Shown here one piece after another: positions 12,224 to 25,309 of a stretch of DNA of 64,000 nucleotides (position 1 is its first letter; each line of letters opens with the position of its first letter). Source of the DNA: Pezizomycotina sp. ARF18 (Eukaryota > Ascomycota); contig AZLU01000054.1 in NCBI GenBank assembly GCA_002224055.1, forward strand, positions 91,950 through 155,949, given 5' to 3'. A program made the position numbers and the translations under genes. Under the pieces are notes generated by a model. That model was not told the origin of the DNA and searched no databases. It saw nothing but the letters and a program-made list of their open reading frames with translations.

Positions 12224-14006
12224 ATGCGGGACCTCGCATTCAGCAGACCCTGAACCAGGTCTCCGTAACATCGAACACGTCTCCGACTCTGCCCGCGCCG
12301 GTTGCTTCGCCTTTACCCAGTCTTATCTTGAACCCTGCTTCCAATCGATAGCCGCCTGCTGCCCTAGCCCTCAACAACTCTGCCCTTGCTGCTACACTGA
12401 TATACCCAGAGGGAGACGGAGAAGACAGAACAGACCCGAATACCCCTTCGACTTTTACAACTCCGACTACGACGAAGACGACCGGACAACCGATTTTTTA
12501 GGATGGGGTAACGACGAGCTGGACAGGTTGCTGGCGGGGAGCGGAGCGAACCGTCAGAGGCTCAACGCGTCCGACCACAGGGGGAATATTCCGGGTGGGA
12601 GGAACGAGGGGATGTATTACACTCGCGGAGGACAAAGGCGGCGGCGGAAGACTTTACCGCACGATGGCGATGACCCCACGATCATCCCTAACACGTCGGC
12701 GCTAGGTTTCCTCTCGTACTTTGGGTTTCGACCGAAGCTACGGTACAAGCCGTCCGGGCGGACCTGCAAGATAATCCCGGTGGTTATGGAGGCGTTGGCG
12801 GTGCTTTTGCACACGATCGCCACGATGATGGCGATGTCAGCGAGCGGGAAGCGCTGCTTGGAAGGGGCGATAGGGATGCCGACAGGGGACAAGCAACCGC
12901 TTCGAAACGGATAAAGGATGGGAACGGGAAAGGCCGCAAAAGAAGCGGTACGAATTCCTCGAACGACACAACGGACACGTTTCGGTCGAGGGCAGATCTG
13001 ATCGGTAGCGATGACGACGCCGATGCCGTGGTGCTGGATGATGAATTCGCTTCCGCGTTGGCTCTCGGTTCTGGCCCGAGTGGTAGTCGCAAGAATCTTC
13101 TCCGGATGGGGCGGAGAACACGGACGAACGAGAGCGATTCCTGTCAGCCATGACGAGCGGGCAGAGATCGACATCGAGCGGCGGAACAGGTAGTGGTGCT
13201 GGCGCTGGTGGCCGTAAAACGCCCCTCAGCGACCGTTTCAGGCTCGGAGACGATGCGGACGACGACGGAAGCGCAGCTAGCCTGTCGTTATCAGGCCCGC
13301 AGAGTGATGAAGAGCTCAGGATGGAGGAAGAAGCCGTGAAGCGGGAGGAGGAAGAGGCCATCAAGCAGAAGCGGATGGCGGCGAGGAGGCTGGCTTTGCA
13401 GAAGGGCTTGGGTGTAAGCGATGTTCTTGTCGTTGCGGATGATTCTTCCCTTAATTTTGGCTGTTGCTTACCTTTGCAGAAGAAGGCGCCACATCCATCC
13501 GGGGATCTCTCCGACTCGATCATTTCTACCGGATCCGGCGCGGCCATAGGCGGCAGTATTTCTTCGCCTCTTACGCCTCCGAATGAACCGCATTCAACGC
13601 CCGATGTTCTCTCCGGCGTCCTCGTTGGGTCGCCTGAGGACCTCCGACAAAATCCTGAGTCGCAACAGATCGAAGAGCATCCAAGCCACCCGGAAACGAT
13701 ACCCCAGGTTCGGGAATCTTATAGCTCCGAGCAACTCGCAGCGGGTGAAAATCCCATCGAATTGCGAGATGAAATATCCGCACTTTTCCCGCCACCACTA
13801 GTGCTACATTACCTGTAGACGACGAGCTGTCTTCGGGATCAGAATCAGATGATGAAGAGGTTATATCTAATGCGTCTGCGCCATCTGCACACGAAGAGCT
13901 GGAGCAAGACGACGGCGACGACCATGACGTTCATGAAGGCGTCAAGCTTGTTGAAAGGATGATGATTGATGAAGGTGCAAAGGAAAGTGGTCATGAGCAG
14001 GAATAG
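12224..14006 (+). CDS. Unidentified conserved-looking fungal protein with cysteine-rich N-terminus and acidic tail
   Basis: Reading across frames gives: an N-terminal block with ADPEPGLRNIEHVSDSAR, a Cys-rich segment (AACCPSPQQLCPCCY), an Arg cluster, an acidic patch, then LGWGNDELDRLLAGSG at 12500-12545, PTIIPNTSALGFLSYFGF at 12690-12730, and RYKPSG. Later parts are Ser/Asp/Glu-rich with DAVVLDDEFASALALGSG and a coiled-coil-like MEEEAVKREEEEAIKQKRMA at 13320-13385. It ends GHEQE and a TAG at 14004-14006. The LGWGNDELDRLL and PTIIPNTS blocks look like those of a filamentous-ascomycete family of unknown function, from memory only. No catalytic motif or clear membrane segment. The GC-rich composition and long readable blocks support real coding. 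Several frameshifts; the start is approximate. Confidence 0.6.
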
Positions 14007-14744
14007 TAAGTTTTGTAACGAATCCCCTTTTTATTCTTTGATATTTCTTATCACTTTCATTGGTTTTCTATCTCGGTGTTCAATGGTCGTTACGGCGTAA
14101 GGTACATTTTATAGGCCTTTACTACTCATACATCACAGAATGTTTATCTCCTTTTCTAAATATATATATGGCTTAATCTGCTATATACTATCTGCTATAT
14201 TTTCGTTTCTGTTTACAAAACTTTCCCTTCCTCCCTCAGACTGTCCGTCTAGGACTCCCAATATTATCCTGTACTTCATACAGTGGAAACAAGGTTCATT
14301 GCCAGGAATTCAATGTCAATGTCTGTATTCCTTCTGTAATCTGTAGCTGGTCTTCCATTTTTTGTTGCCGACAGCGCTATAATCATCGTGTGGGTATCAG
14401 TGTACACAGTCCTAAAGCAGAAAAAATGGATTGTATTTATGCAGACAAGACAAGAAAAGATTGCAATACCCGTTCCTTGAACACAGAGCCTTGACTTGTA
14501 AGCCACCAGCATGTAAGAACCCTCCTGTAATCCCTCGTACAAGTCCCAGAGCCACGACTTTTGTGTTATGTTTCACGCAAACCTTAACTTAATTGTTAAG
14601 GAACCCCCGTTACGAAATAAAAAATAAAAAAAAACGGGCGGACCTTAAATCTAAGGTTGGGTGTTATTTTACTATTTCTTTTCCTTTTTAAGGTCGATTC
14701 AAATCTTTTTATTTCGTGACTCTTCAATTTCTCTGTCTCTTGTA
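14007..14744. other. AT-rich spacer
   Basis: About 740 bases of low GC with T-rich plus strand, between two plus-strand genes. It should hold a 3' UTR and the next promoter. Contains a short A-rich stretch near 14617-14633. No gene or distinctive site recognised. Confidence 0.45.
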
Positions 14745-16602
14745 CTCGCTTGCACACGTGGATCACTCAACGACCCCAACGGCAACCACAATCCCTCCAC
14801 CACTTCAGGACTCCGCTCTTCACGAACTACGACGGCGAAAACACTCTCCTCGGATGGCCCTGTCTCATCAATAAGGAAGAGGATCGGCAGGTGATTAATA
14901 TCTCTCGCGAAGGGTATGCGTCCGGGAGAGACGACATTAAGTACTCGGCAACCCAGTCCGCCCGAACCTAGCACCAACGGAACTCGCATCACTGCCGATG
15001 GAGAAAAAGAATATCTTCCTAGTGGGGGTGAAAGCGGCAGCTTGGAGTATATTTCACCGAATTCAGTCGAATCTCGATTCAACTTTGCTAACATTTTCAA
15101 CAGGGACGACAGGTGTGGCGAAGAGTTGCGGAGTTCCGACCAGCAACTGCGGAATCATTCCCAGCATGTCACCGGCTTGATCCGTTTGGGGAGGAAGCTA
15201 ATAAAGCCGCTCATACGCGTTCCCTTTTCGACATTCGAGAGATTCACGAGCAAACTTTTCGCACCCCAAAACGGAGCTCCAGTATATCCTTATCGACGAG
15301 ATAATTCTCCATTTCTCCGCACCGGTCAACGACACATCTTCACCACGCGATCCCTCCCGACGACGGTGCCGATAGCGAGCCAGAAGACGCCATCGCCTAT
15401 CTGTGGAATCTGAAGAATGCGAAGACGCAGCTGGTGGATGTGGAAAAGCAGGTCTGGTTCCTGATTGCCATCCTGCAAGCGACCGTGAAGTACCACCACC
15501 ACCGCCTGGCGCCGGAGGACCTCGCTTATATGATATACATACAGAGTATCGAGTCAGTGCACCTATAGAGGCCGAAGCCGAGAGCGACAAGACTGGTTTG
15601 GTTCGAGAAGCGGAGATCTTGTACTCTTCAACGTCAGATGAAGCGTGCCCCAACAAGCCGTAGCAAGGAGACGAAGCACGCAAGGAGAGCAGCCAACGAA
15701 AGAGGGTCTTGACCAACATGGGTAATGACCAAATCTTGAGTTTTCATGTATCCGTGTCGGTGGTGTCACAAATCCAATCTTTGGTATTTTATGAAGGCTT
15801 TTCACATTCTGCTCCGACGGCCAAAACCCGGCCCTTGTGATGAACAATGGGAGTATTCGAAGCAATCCATCTCCCCCCAACACTACGCCGACCGCCCCCC
15901 GACCGTCACCGACGCTGTGCGGAACTGGCTGCCGAGGCCTTCTGGAGCAGAAGGATATGCTGTCGGAAGCAAACAGTGGTACGGACGGTAGCGTACGCGG
16001 CCAGTCCGAACGAACAGAAGCTTCGCAAGGTCACAGAGCTAGTGCCATCCCCGCCGTGCGGGCCATGCAAGCGTCGCTAGAGACGATTCTGCCGTTTGGC
16101 CCGCCTCTTTCGGGACACTCACGTATGTTTGCTCGATTATTCAGCGGAAGTTCCTCGACTGATAGCGAGCTCAGACCCGTCGGACGTGTCTCGTTTCCGA
16201 GTGAGGCAGAGGAGTTGAAGATCATCGAGTTTTTCTGGGAGAACGGAGCTTCTACTCACGAAGTGATGCTTATGGAGGACGGTTTGCTCTCGTACACTAG
16301 GGCAAATGTAAGCTGCTCCAACCTCCTCAAACTCCTACTTGTACTATCTCTTCAGTTGACTAACGATCATTTGACCCTAGAATATACAACCGGAATCTAT
16401 CGAACCACATTATTTCCTGACCGTTTACCCCATGGAACCGGAACTTATCTCGCGATTGCGCATCGCAGCCGTTTCTGTCTTTTCCGCGGAGGGGAGGTAT
16501 TACGTCTACTCACAAGGGGGGGGGGGAATTTAACAGACGAAGAGACCCTTTTTTCAATAATAGCAAGAGACCTGAGATGGTTGTGACGATTGACAGTAGA
16601 TA
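14745..16602 (+). CDS. Unidentified protein, heavily frameshifted
   Basis: Coding character is inferred from GC-rich sequence with long readable blocks in alternating frames: YLPSGGESGSLEYISPNSVE (15015-15075), VWRRVAEFRPATAESFPACH (15113-15172), IREIHEQTF and a hydrophobic ILIDEIILHFSAP (15225-15320), DAIAYLWNLKNAKTQLVDVE and HHHRLAPEDLAYMIYIQSIE (15380-15555), a Ser/Pro-rich linker, then ASLETILPFGPPLSGH (16070-16120) and EELKIIEFFWENG (16210-16250). An intron at about 16310-16380 (GTAAGC...CTAG) precedes ESIEPHYFLTVYPMEPELIS. The probable stop is near 16602. An intron may also start at 15720. I do not recognise the family. The helical, partly disordered pattern suggests a cytoplasmic or nuclear scaffold, which is a guess. 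Confidence 0.45.
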
Positions 16603-17084
16603 GCTCTCACATGGAGACTCGCCCACGACTTCCTGTTATAGAATCCATTCCGGTCTCACACACATATATTTATCCTTCCACTCACCTCCGTTCCTTCCAC
16701 CATCGTCCATCATCCTCATCATCATCAACTAGTGGTAGGTTATAAACCCGAAGCGCTTCTACTGTACCAGAATTTTTGTCCTTCATTAATCGTGTTTTTT
16801 AATGTCATTGTTCCCGTTCTTTATCGTATCTTGTCTTAACGTCTCCTTTCGTGTCTTTTTCACCTAATACTCTTCTTACTTTTTCACCTAGTACTCTTCT
16901 TTCCCTTCTTCATTACTTACCATCTATTCTTCTCCTCTACATTCTTCACGGTTCATCAGTTCGAACTTTTTGCTGTTATTTATTGTTATTTTCATCATTC
17001 TTCTGTTTATCATTCTCAGTTCTCAGCTTATCTAGGTTGCTTTTTCCTTTTAGTTTCTATAATCCGTTCAAGTAAAAGCACTAC
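16603..17084. other. Pyrimidine-rich spacer or long intron
   Basis: 480 bases of C/T-rich plus strand with repeated TCTT/CTTT words between two coding blocks. It could be an intergenic promoter or a long intron joining the two unidentified reading blocks on either side. The sequence alone does not decide. Confidence 0.4.
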
Positions 17085-18117
17085 AAGCAATATATCCAGC
17101 CAGGCCTCGTCGCTGAACAGGCTGCGCTTCGACCGGTTAATCTTAGCAACGTTCTCTGAGGCCGCGGATGCGGAAGCCACGCTGGTCAGCAGCGACAGCG
17201 AAACATCTCCACCGCAGCACCTGCGTCCTCCACCTCACACCCACGAAATCGAACAGCGAGCCGGTTCTCGCGACCAGTTTCCTGGCTAGCTACCTAGGCA
17301 TCAACAGATTCACATCCGAAACTAATAAAGATGCTCCTCCGCAAGCGAAGGAACTGCTAACTATCGCTCCCGCTGCTGCTAACGACGCACTAACGCCTCT
17401 CGGCTCGCCGATTCGATACGGTCCATGCCGCCTCCGACTGTTCTCATCGAAAGCGCCGGCGATGGAGATGAAGAAGGGTTAAATCATAGTCCCAAGAAAA
17501 ACCAGCAGCAACCGCAACACCACGTCGTCGACGGCGATCTACACCCGACGGGACTAGGCGTCAGAGGAATGCGAGGCAGATTAGGTAGCTGGTTCTCTCT
17601 AGCTAGCGTAGCAGCGCGCAATCGCTCCTGCTATCATCCGCTGCATCCCCTCTTTCGAACAACAACAACAACAACCACCGACTACGGAAGAGAAGAGGGA
17701 AGATGAGTCCGATGACGACGATGAAACGTACGTAATCTCTATCAGATCTTACAGAGGCGGCGTAATAGCGAAGTCGGCGGGTGGAGAGCATGGATGAGGA
17801 AAGGCTATGGTTGAGTGGTGGAAGGAGATGATGGAGGTTTTGACTGACGACGAAGACGACGACGATCACCATACGAAAAGGTTCACGGGAAGCATAGGGA
17901 TGATAGTCCTAAGTGCCATAGGCATCGAGCTAACGGGGGGAGCTGGTAACGGGCATGTTACTCAAGCTACATTTCCTTTTAGATACTCTCCGAAAAAGCA
18001 GAAGGGTCAGAGGGCCCGATTGAGGATAGGCCCTGACTTTGAGAGTAATACCGCGGCAGCGGAGGGAAGTAATGGCAACGTGGTTGTTGCGGGGAGCCCA
18101 GAAGACGATCTGGACTA
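17085..18117 (+). CDS. Unidentified acidic, low-complexity protein
   Basis: The block begins after a possible acceptor near 17080 and reads QASSLNRLRFDRLILATFSE, then ADAEATLVSSDSETSPP, a Pro/Gln/His-rich linker, LGVRGMRGRLGSWFSLASVA (17545-17610), a poly-Gln/Thr segment, EWWKEMMEVLTDDEDDDDHH (17810-17870), a hydrophobic GSIGMIVLSAIGIELTGG, and RYSPKKQKGQRARLRIGPDF (17980-18045). It ends SPEDDLD and TAA at 18115-18117. No family recognised. Asp/Glu runs next to Lys/Arg stretches are common in nuclear or nucleolar proteins, but that is only compositional. It could be the 3' part of the preceding gene. Its C-terminal frame is open and ends cleanly; upstream frames are broken by indels. Confidence 0.45.
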
Positions 18118-18616
18118 AATAAAAACTTGTATCTGTTGCTTGTTTCCTTCTTTTAATTTTATTGCATTTTCAAAAAAAACTTCCTGGTGTGTATTATGGA
18201 ATATTTCGGCGTTATTGTCTTACCATTAGTTATGTTTGTTTTGCATATACGTTTTGGATTTAGGTGTATAATATACCCCCCATTGCTATTTCCTTTTGTA
18301 ACATACTACGCCATATACAATTTTGCTTTTCGTTAACTTTTATCATCTGTTTGTCACCAAGAGCATATAATAATCCTTGTATTATAGACATCATTCTATA
18401 GCTTGAACTTATACTTATTGCACGTGATTGAATGATAAATCAATTGACCAGTCCGATTTTTCTATCCGTCTATATAATAATACATTAAGATTGATATCTC
18501 CAGTGAAAAGTCATACAAAATGCCAAAAAAAGAAGACACTAAGTAGTAACCCAACCAACATTTTTCGTTTTTGATATATTACAGTTCCTTTAACGAAAAA
18601 ACAGTATTCTCGCTGT
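18118..18616. other. Convergent 3' spacer
   Basis: 500 AT-rich bases between two converging genes, with several AATAAA-like words and short A/T runs. It probably contains both polyadenylation regions. No gene seen. Confidence 0.5.
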
Positions 18617-20606
18617 TTAATCGGATTTCTTGAAAGACAAAGTAGTCTTTACCTTGGCGACATTGAACATGACACTCCTTCCTTCCTTGACTTGTAACAG
18701 CGGCCCATCCTCAGTTCCTTCCCGATACCAGCAACCACAACGCACCTTCCTCTCCTCTTGCGCCCTTTCGAACACCGCAAGCCGTTGACAACACCTCTGA
18801 ACGGTGTCTTCTCGCTGGCGGTACTGTGTTAGGGCGCTCGACTATCTCACATCTTCCATTTTATCTGCAGCTTCTTCCGCATCATCATCCTCATCATCAC
18901 CTCCCTTAGTCTCCAGCGCAATATCGCCGACGTGCTCTAAGCTCCTCTTATCAGACGATATCTTCCAGGCTTTGACGACGCCGTCCCAACTACCGGAGAA
19001 GAAAACGTCCGAGTAAGGTATCGACGCTAGCGCGGTGATGTACTCGGCTGCGGCGGTGCCGGATTGTACTCCTCTGCTGACGCTTCGGCGGTGAATCTTC
19101 CGGCGTTAGTGCGGTTACAGGCCGTGCGCTACTGGTATGTGTACTGGCTTCTTTTGTATATGGACCAGAGGTAAGAGCTATACAAAATAACCATTAGCAA
19201 TTAAAAAAACCAAAAAAAGACAGAGGAGGGCAGATAGCATACCCATTATCACTTCCAGTAACCAGTACTCATCGTCCAGCATGGTAACGCAGTCAATTGA
19301 ACCCTCGACGTAACCCTCCCCACCGTCCTTTCCTTCCGCTTCTTCCCGCCGTCGCCACCGCCTCTGAAGACGAGCTGCGATTCGTCCACGATCTTCCACA
19401 ACCTAGCGCTCCGGTCCCTGGCGCCGACGGTGACGCACCTCTCCTGCGCCAGCGTCTATACGACGACCATTTCCTGATGTCCGAACAGCGTTTCGACGTA
19501 CGTCAGCTCGTCCAAGCTCCACAGCTTGATCGTCCTGTCGCTCGAGCAGCTGTACATCTGATTCGTACCCCGCCGGAACACCAGCCGTTAACGCTATCCC
19601 TGTGCTTCTTGAATACCCGGAGGCCTTGAGGTTTTTGGATCCCAAATTACGATCCTGCCGTCTTTTCCACCCGTAGCGACGTATTTTCCATCCTGCGAGG
19701 CTGCGACGTAAGTATGCTACCGACGTGACCTTAAAGTCTTCGTCACCTTTTCGGCGGCCGTTGGTCGTAAAGTTACGGGCATAGCGGACCTGTTTGGGTT
19801 TCTGGTCCGGCGATTGATTTCCCATTTGATGAGGTACGCATCCGAGGTGGTGGTGTAGATGTACGGGTGGCAGATTGCGATTGCAGTCGTGGAGCGGTGG
19901 GAGTGGCGGAACTGGTGACGGATGCGGTGGGAAGGAGAGGGTGGATGCGATGTTGCGGTAGATTTTGCCTTTGCCTTCAGCCTAAACAGTATAGGAACAT
20001 CTTTTGTCAGCCATTAATTCAGACATCGAATGGGTCGGTGGAAAGGAAGACAACGTACGGCGTCTTCTTTTAGTCTTTCAGCTATTATGTCCCGATCGAT
20101 CTCTTCGGCATCGAAACCAATTGCGTCTTCTGTATTTAAGCAGGTTCAAATATTAATTCTAATTCAATTCAAAAAAGCTGCGAAAGTTGTAGAGAATCCA
20201 TACGTGTTTCCGTCCTAATGTTGTCCAAATACTGTTGCGCAAGCCGTAAACGTTTCTCCGCCGCCGTCTCCCCCTCGAATTCGGCTTCATCATCCTCTTC
20301 ATCCTCTTCGCCTCCGCTTCCTTCTTCCCCAGAGAACGTCACTGTCGCTGAGGATTCCTCGTCGGAGTCTATCTCTTCGTTGTCATCGTCGGCAGCGTCG
20401 TCTTCATCTTCTTCGCCCGTTCCGCTGTGTCTGTGTCGTTTTTCCCACAAGTTTCTTCTTTTGCTTCTGCTTTGGCTTTACGGGTTGTTGCTGTGGTTTG
20501 GCTGCGATACTCTGCTTTTCTGCGACTTCTTGGAGGAAGCGGCGACATCGGATGAATCGCGCTTGCGTTTCCGCTGCGAAGCTGGAATTGTGAAAAAAGA
20601 CAACAT
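18617..20606 (-). CDS. RRP9: U3 snoRNP WD-repeat protein Rrp9 (U3-55K)
   Basis: WD40 component of the box C/D U3 snoRNP, needed in the nucleolus for 18S rRNA processing. The N-terminus is distinctive: MLSFFTIPASQRKRKR with the ATG at 20604-20606, an acidic region, then GETAAEKRLRLAQQYLDNIR (20180-20250) and AIGFDAEEIDRDIIAERLKE (20060-20125), the standard entry to the propeller. WD blades follow: DGKYVATGGKDGRIVIWD (19640-19690), DRTIKLWSLDELTYVETLFG (19480-19550), and SDVFFSGSWDGVVKAWKISS (18945-19010). The C-terminus reads GVVNGLAVFERA and ends near KTTLSFKKSD with a stop at 18617-18619. Introns with GTA...AG are visible near 20130-20190 and 19175-19250. Multiple 1-nt frameshifts in the propeller. 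Length (~580 aa by span) fits fungal Rrp9. Confidence 0.9.
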
Positions 20607-21072
20607 TGCTAATCTATCGGTATTTGGTACAGAGAAAGGCGTAGAGCAAAGAAACGTAGCGCAAGGTATCTCTGCGCGAGCTATGTAAAGAAAGAGTAGC
20701 CAATGGTAAATTAGAAGCATGAGAGCCGATGCTGGATGTTGGAACTTGGGGACTTTGGGTACGGCTCTTTTTTCTGACGGTGAGGAAATTTTTCAACCGC
20801 TAACGTTAAAATTTTGCGACTTGTTCTGACTCTTTGCTTTTTCTTTTTCCCTCCTTAGCTTGAATTGCTTTTGGCAGCTAATCAGAACTGGACTAGGACT
20901 AGTAACGGAAGGCTCTGCACGTCGCTTTCCAATTAGATTAAGCACGCACGTTACCAGCCAACCGTTTGTGCACATTTTCGTCCTACCAAAATCACGTTTA
21001 GAGATCTCGAGTTTCCCTGGAAAGAAAAAAAAAAAAAAAAAAAACTTCTTTCCTTTTCTCCTTTTGTACGAT
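20607..21072. promoter_or_regulatory. Divergent promoter region between RRP9 and URA6
   Basis: 466 bases between the start codons of two divergently transcribed genes, so both promoters must lie here. It has a poly(A) run at 21026-21044 about 30 bases before the URA6 ATG. No TATA box or factor site can be assigned. Confidence 0.5.
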
Positions 21073-22485
<1,413 letters not shown>

Positions 22486-23252
22486 ACCCAGCGGCTTCTC
22501 TCTGCAGAAAGGAAGATCATACATGTAGATGATAGAATAGAACCAGTTTCTTGTGCTGACGACGAAAAAAAAAAAAAAAAAAAAAAAAAACGATCGATAC
22601 CAACATTCTCTCATCGGCTACATATTGGTAAGTACGTAAAAACGACCAGAGATACAAAAATATAAAGTAGATTGCGCAAAGAAAATAACCATGATTTCCC
22701 CAACACGCCACCTGTTTTACTCTTGGTGAACAGTAAAGTTCGTCTCTCCGCGTCTTGTATGCAGCGCGTTGATGAAAAAAGACATGTATCAATTATGGCG
22801 CTGTGGTGTTCTATCAAGCATATGTGCGGGAGATATTGTAGATATATTCCTACGTAGCATGACCCGAGCACGACAAAGGTCAATTACGACGCTATGTTCG
22901 CGTTACCGTCACTTTTCACGAGCTATAAGTGCAGAATCAGAGTCTTTGAAAAAATGTTATTTTGCTGTTACCGTTTCCCATTATGATATACGTATTTTAA
23001 CCCATGACCCATTTTATTGTACAACCTTTGTAAAAAAAGAGGAGAGAAAAGAAGAAAAGAGGAGAAGAGAAAGAAAAGTCAATATATGCCAAAGAAGACC
23101 ATGCATTGATACATGTAATTTGAGATAACCCATTTTAAAGAAAAAAAAAAAAAAAAAAAAAAAAAAAAGATGAAAAGAATCAGAGTAAGCCAGGGGTATG
23201 CACATGCAGCCATATAATGTCCTTTCTGATGTAAGATATACATCTCGACATT
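22486..23252. other. Convergent spacer with two long poly(A) runs
   Basis: 770 bases between URA6 and the minus-strand SRA gene. It holds A runs at 22565-22590 (26 nt) and 23141-23168 (28 nt) and an A/G-rich stretch near 23037-23077. The open frame at 22769-23128 resembles no protein and has a Lys/Arg/Glu low-complexity end. Probably 3' UTRs. Confidence 0.5.
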
Positions 23253-23914
23253 TTACTGGACTTGTTGCTCCTTATCGCCGCAACGCTCAAACGTAAATTT
23301 GTAAATGAAAAGCCAGACTTCCTCTTTCCTGCTTTATGTCCTCGAGCGATAAAGTCCGTCGTAATGGTAGCACCTGTCGTTCTTCCTGGGCCTGAATAAA
23401 ATGGATGACGCGGATGACGTTCTTTGATCGGTAGCTGGAGCAGGACCCATTGCGCCGTAAAGGTCCTGGTCGGCGATTGATGTTTAGTTACCGGGTCCCT
23501 TTTTCCCGCACCGGTGTAGGTAAAGCTACGCTCGTGTATCGTCGTCCTCATAGCCGTGCTGAAACGACAGCGGTACACCAGAGTTTCGGCGACCGGGGCC
23601 ATGCGGTCTCGGTGGCGGGCTTCGACTTCTGCTTGGAACGAGGACTGCGTTTGGGGGCCGTGGCCTTTTCAACCTGGTTCTTTTAGCCCGGTTCCCTTCG
23701 GCCCTTTCAGCCCTCCGGCATGGCGCGACAAGGTCCTGGACGCTTATAGGCCCGTGAAGCGAGCACGGCAGCGAGCTTGCGTATACCTTCCTACAATCTC
23801 CGAAGAAGATCGACATTCGAATAGCCTGTGACCCCACGAAAGGAAATATAATATGTGGAAGACCATTTCTTACCTCTGCAGCTCGTACGGATTCGACTTT
23901 GTAATGTCCGACAT
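23253..23914 (-). CDS. SRA-YDG domain protein (possible 5-methylcytosine reader)
   Basis: The SRA/YDG fold binds methylated or hemimethylated DNA in UHRF1 and plant SUVH proteins; the role in fungi is poorly known. Reading across frames on the minus strand, exon 1 is MSDITKSNPYELQR followed by a GTAAGA donor. Downstream come ARHRDRMAPVA, GVPLSFQHGYEDDD (matching the family GGYEDD signature), SFTYTGAGKRDP (matching YTGxGGRD), DQDLYGAMGPAPATDQ, NVIRVIH, CYHYDGLY (the YDG motif), EDIKQERG, SGFSF, and KFTFERCGDKEQQVQ with the stop at 23253-23255. The motifs occur in the canonical order but in different frames, so at least four indels are present. A Lys/Arg/Pro-rich stretch lies before the domain. 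Total length about 200 aa, with no RING or SET domain seen. The family call rests on motif order. Confidence 0.72.
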
Positions 23915-24399
23915 GGTTGAAGCTTGACTTTAGTATAAATAAAGAGATCAACAAAATAAAGAACTTCTTGAATCAGCGGAAATTTTTGAAGAGATGCCTA
24001 ATTCAATTGAAGGGTAGTTTTTTCGTAAACTGAGGCTTTTTGTCTTTGATTGTCGTACTTGATCGTAGGTGCAGGAATATTTTGAGTTCGCGGCCGTTTA
24101 AAAGGGTACCTTCGCAATGAAAAATGGAAAAAACTTCCGCCAGCTTTTTTTTTAATTGTTTTCTGTTGGATCGTAGGGCCGTGGAATAGAAGGTGAAAGA
24201 ACGTAAATCATTACTACCAATAGAAATTACGGAAAAAAATGAAAGAATTCATTGGCGTAGGGTAAAATAAAATAAAAAAAAGCTATAGTATTAAATAGGA
24301 AGCACAGCATCGTGGCAGAAAAGTGTGATCCTTTCTAGAACAACCTTCCTTATAAAGCTGTTTTGGAACCTTGGTTCTATGGGAACTAGACAGCTACAG
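23915..24399. promoter_or_regulatory. Spacer between two minus-strand genes
   Basis: 485 AT-rich bases containing the FCF1 3' region and the promoter of the SRA gene. Short A/T runs near 24140 and 24275; no distinct motif recognised. Confidence 0.4.
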
Positions 24400-25309
24400 T
24401 CATAGCATCGGACAAGCGAAGGCACATCGGCAGTGGCCATTCAGGCAGGACCAGGCGGGTTCACCTCTCAGGTGCTCAGGCAATCTTTCGATGCTGAACT
24501 TCCTTTCCCGCAAGTCATAATTGGAACACCCGGTATCTAACAAATTTTCAGGATCAAACATTAGCGACCTAAAAACCTTTTGACTAAGGAGAAGCTTGAG
24601 TACCTTCTTATCTCCTCTTCAGGTCTCTATCGTTCGTCGCGACGAGGTACCTTGTGCGCTAGGACCCTGTTGACGATGCAGTCACCACGTACGTCCCCTT
24701 GTGGTCGCACTGTATCCTCGAAGCGAGGGTCCTTTGCTATACGGAGGGCAATCCTGTACTTAGAGCCCAGCTCTCCAACTCGGCGATGACGCACAGAAAT
24801 GACGGCTGCACTCAAGAGGCAGTCCATCATGCCGTTATCAATCAAGCTTGGACTGGATGGAATGGTTGATAAGTTGGTGTCGACGAGGACGGAGTAGGGC
24901 GGTGAGGGCGGTGTTGTGCTGGAAGAAAAAGGACGATGCGACCTGCGGTCTGATTTTGCAGAGAAGCAACGGAAGCTATATTAGTAAATAAGGGAAAACC
25001 TTGAGCGCGCTTTGAGGAACACAACCACACCAAGCAACAAGCAAACACCTGCAAACGACAGCAGGCTGTTGGCGATGGAAGAGATAGGTGAGAAGCTTAC
25101 ATTCACGAACACCCGTTCTTGCTTCTTCTTCTTTTCTTGATCGATTTGTGCTTTCACGAGGTTCTTTTTCCTGCTTCTGGTCAAGAGGATTGCGACACGG
25201 GAAGAAGGATGGGAGAAGGGCAAAGATTGTTTTTATTTACAGTCTCGCATCTCTGTTGCTGATAGTCCGCTTCATCGCGGCGAACTTCTGTTTTTTTAGC
25301 GACACCCAT
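24400..25309 (-). CDS. FCF1: PIN-domain rRNA endonuclease Fcf1/Utp24
   Basis: Small-subunit processome nuclease implicated in cleavage at sites A1/A2 of pre-18S rRNA in the nucleolus. The conserved order is clear across frames: MGVAKKT (ATG at 25307-25309), KFAAMKRTIS, a Lys-rich block NLVKAQIDQEKKKKQERVF (25120-25180), VASSFFFQHNTALT and NHSIQSKLD (24855-24955), GMMDCLLSAAVI, KYRIALRIAKDPRFE (24700-24750), DCIVNRVLAHK, YLVATNDRDLKRR (24620-24665), then GVPIMT, KFSIERLPE (24470-24540). Introns lie at about 25225-25170, 25095-24965 and 24610-24540. The PIN-domain acidic residue of the VLVDTNF motif falls in a frameshifted stretch near 24880. The C-terminal tail after ERLPE reads longer than usual and is probably another frameshift, so the true stop may be 24450-24470. 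Confidence 0.85.

Noticed and set aside
22769-23128. 119-codon plus-strand frame after URA6
   Set aside because: Basic low-complexity end, overlaps a presumed 3' UTR and matches no family.
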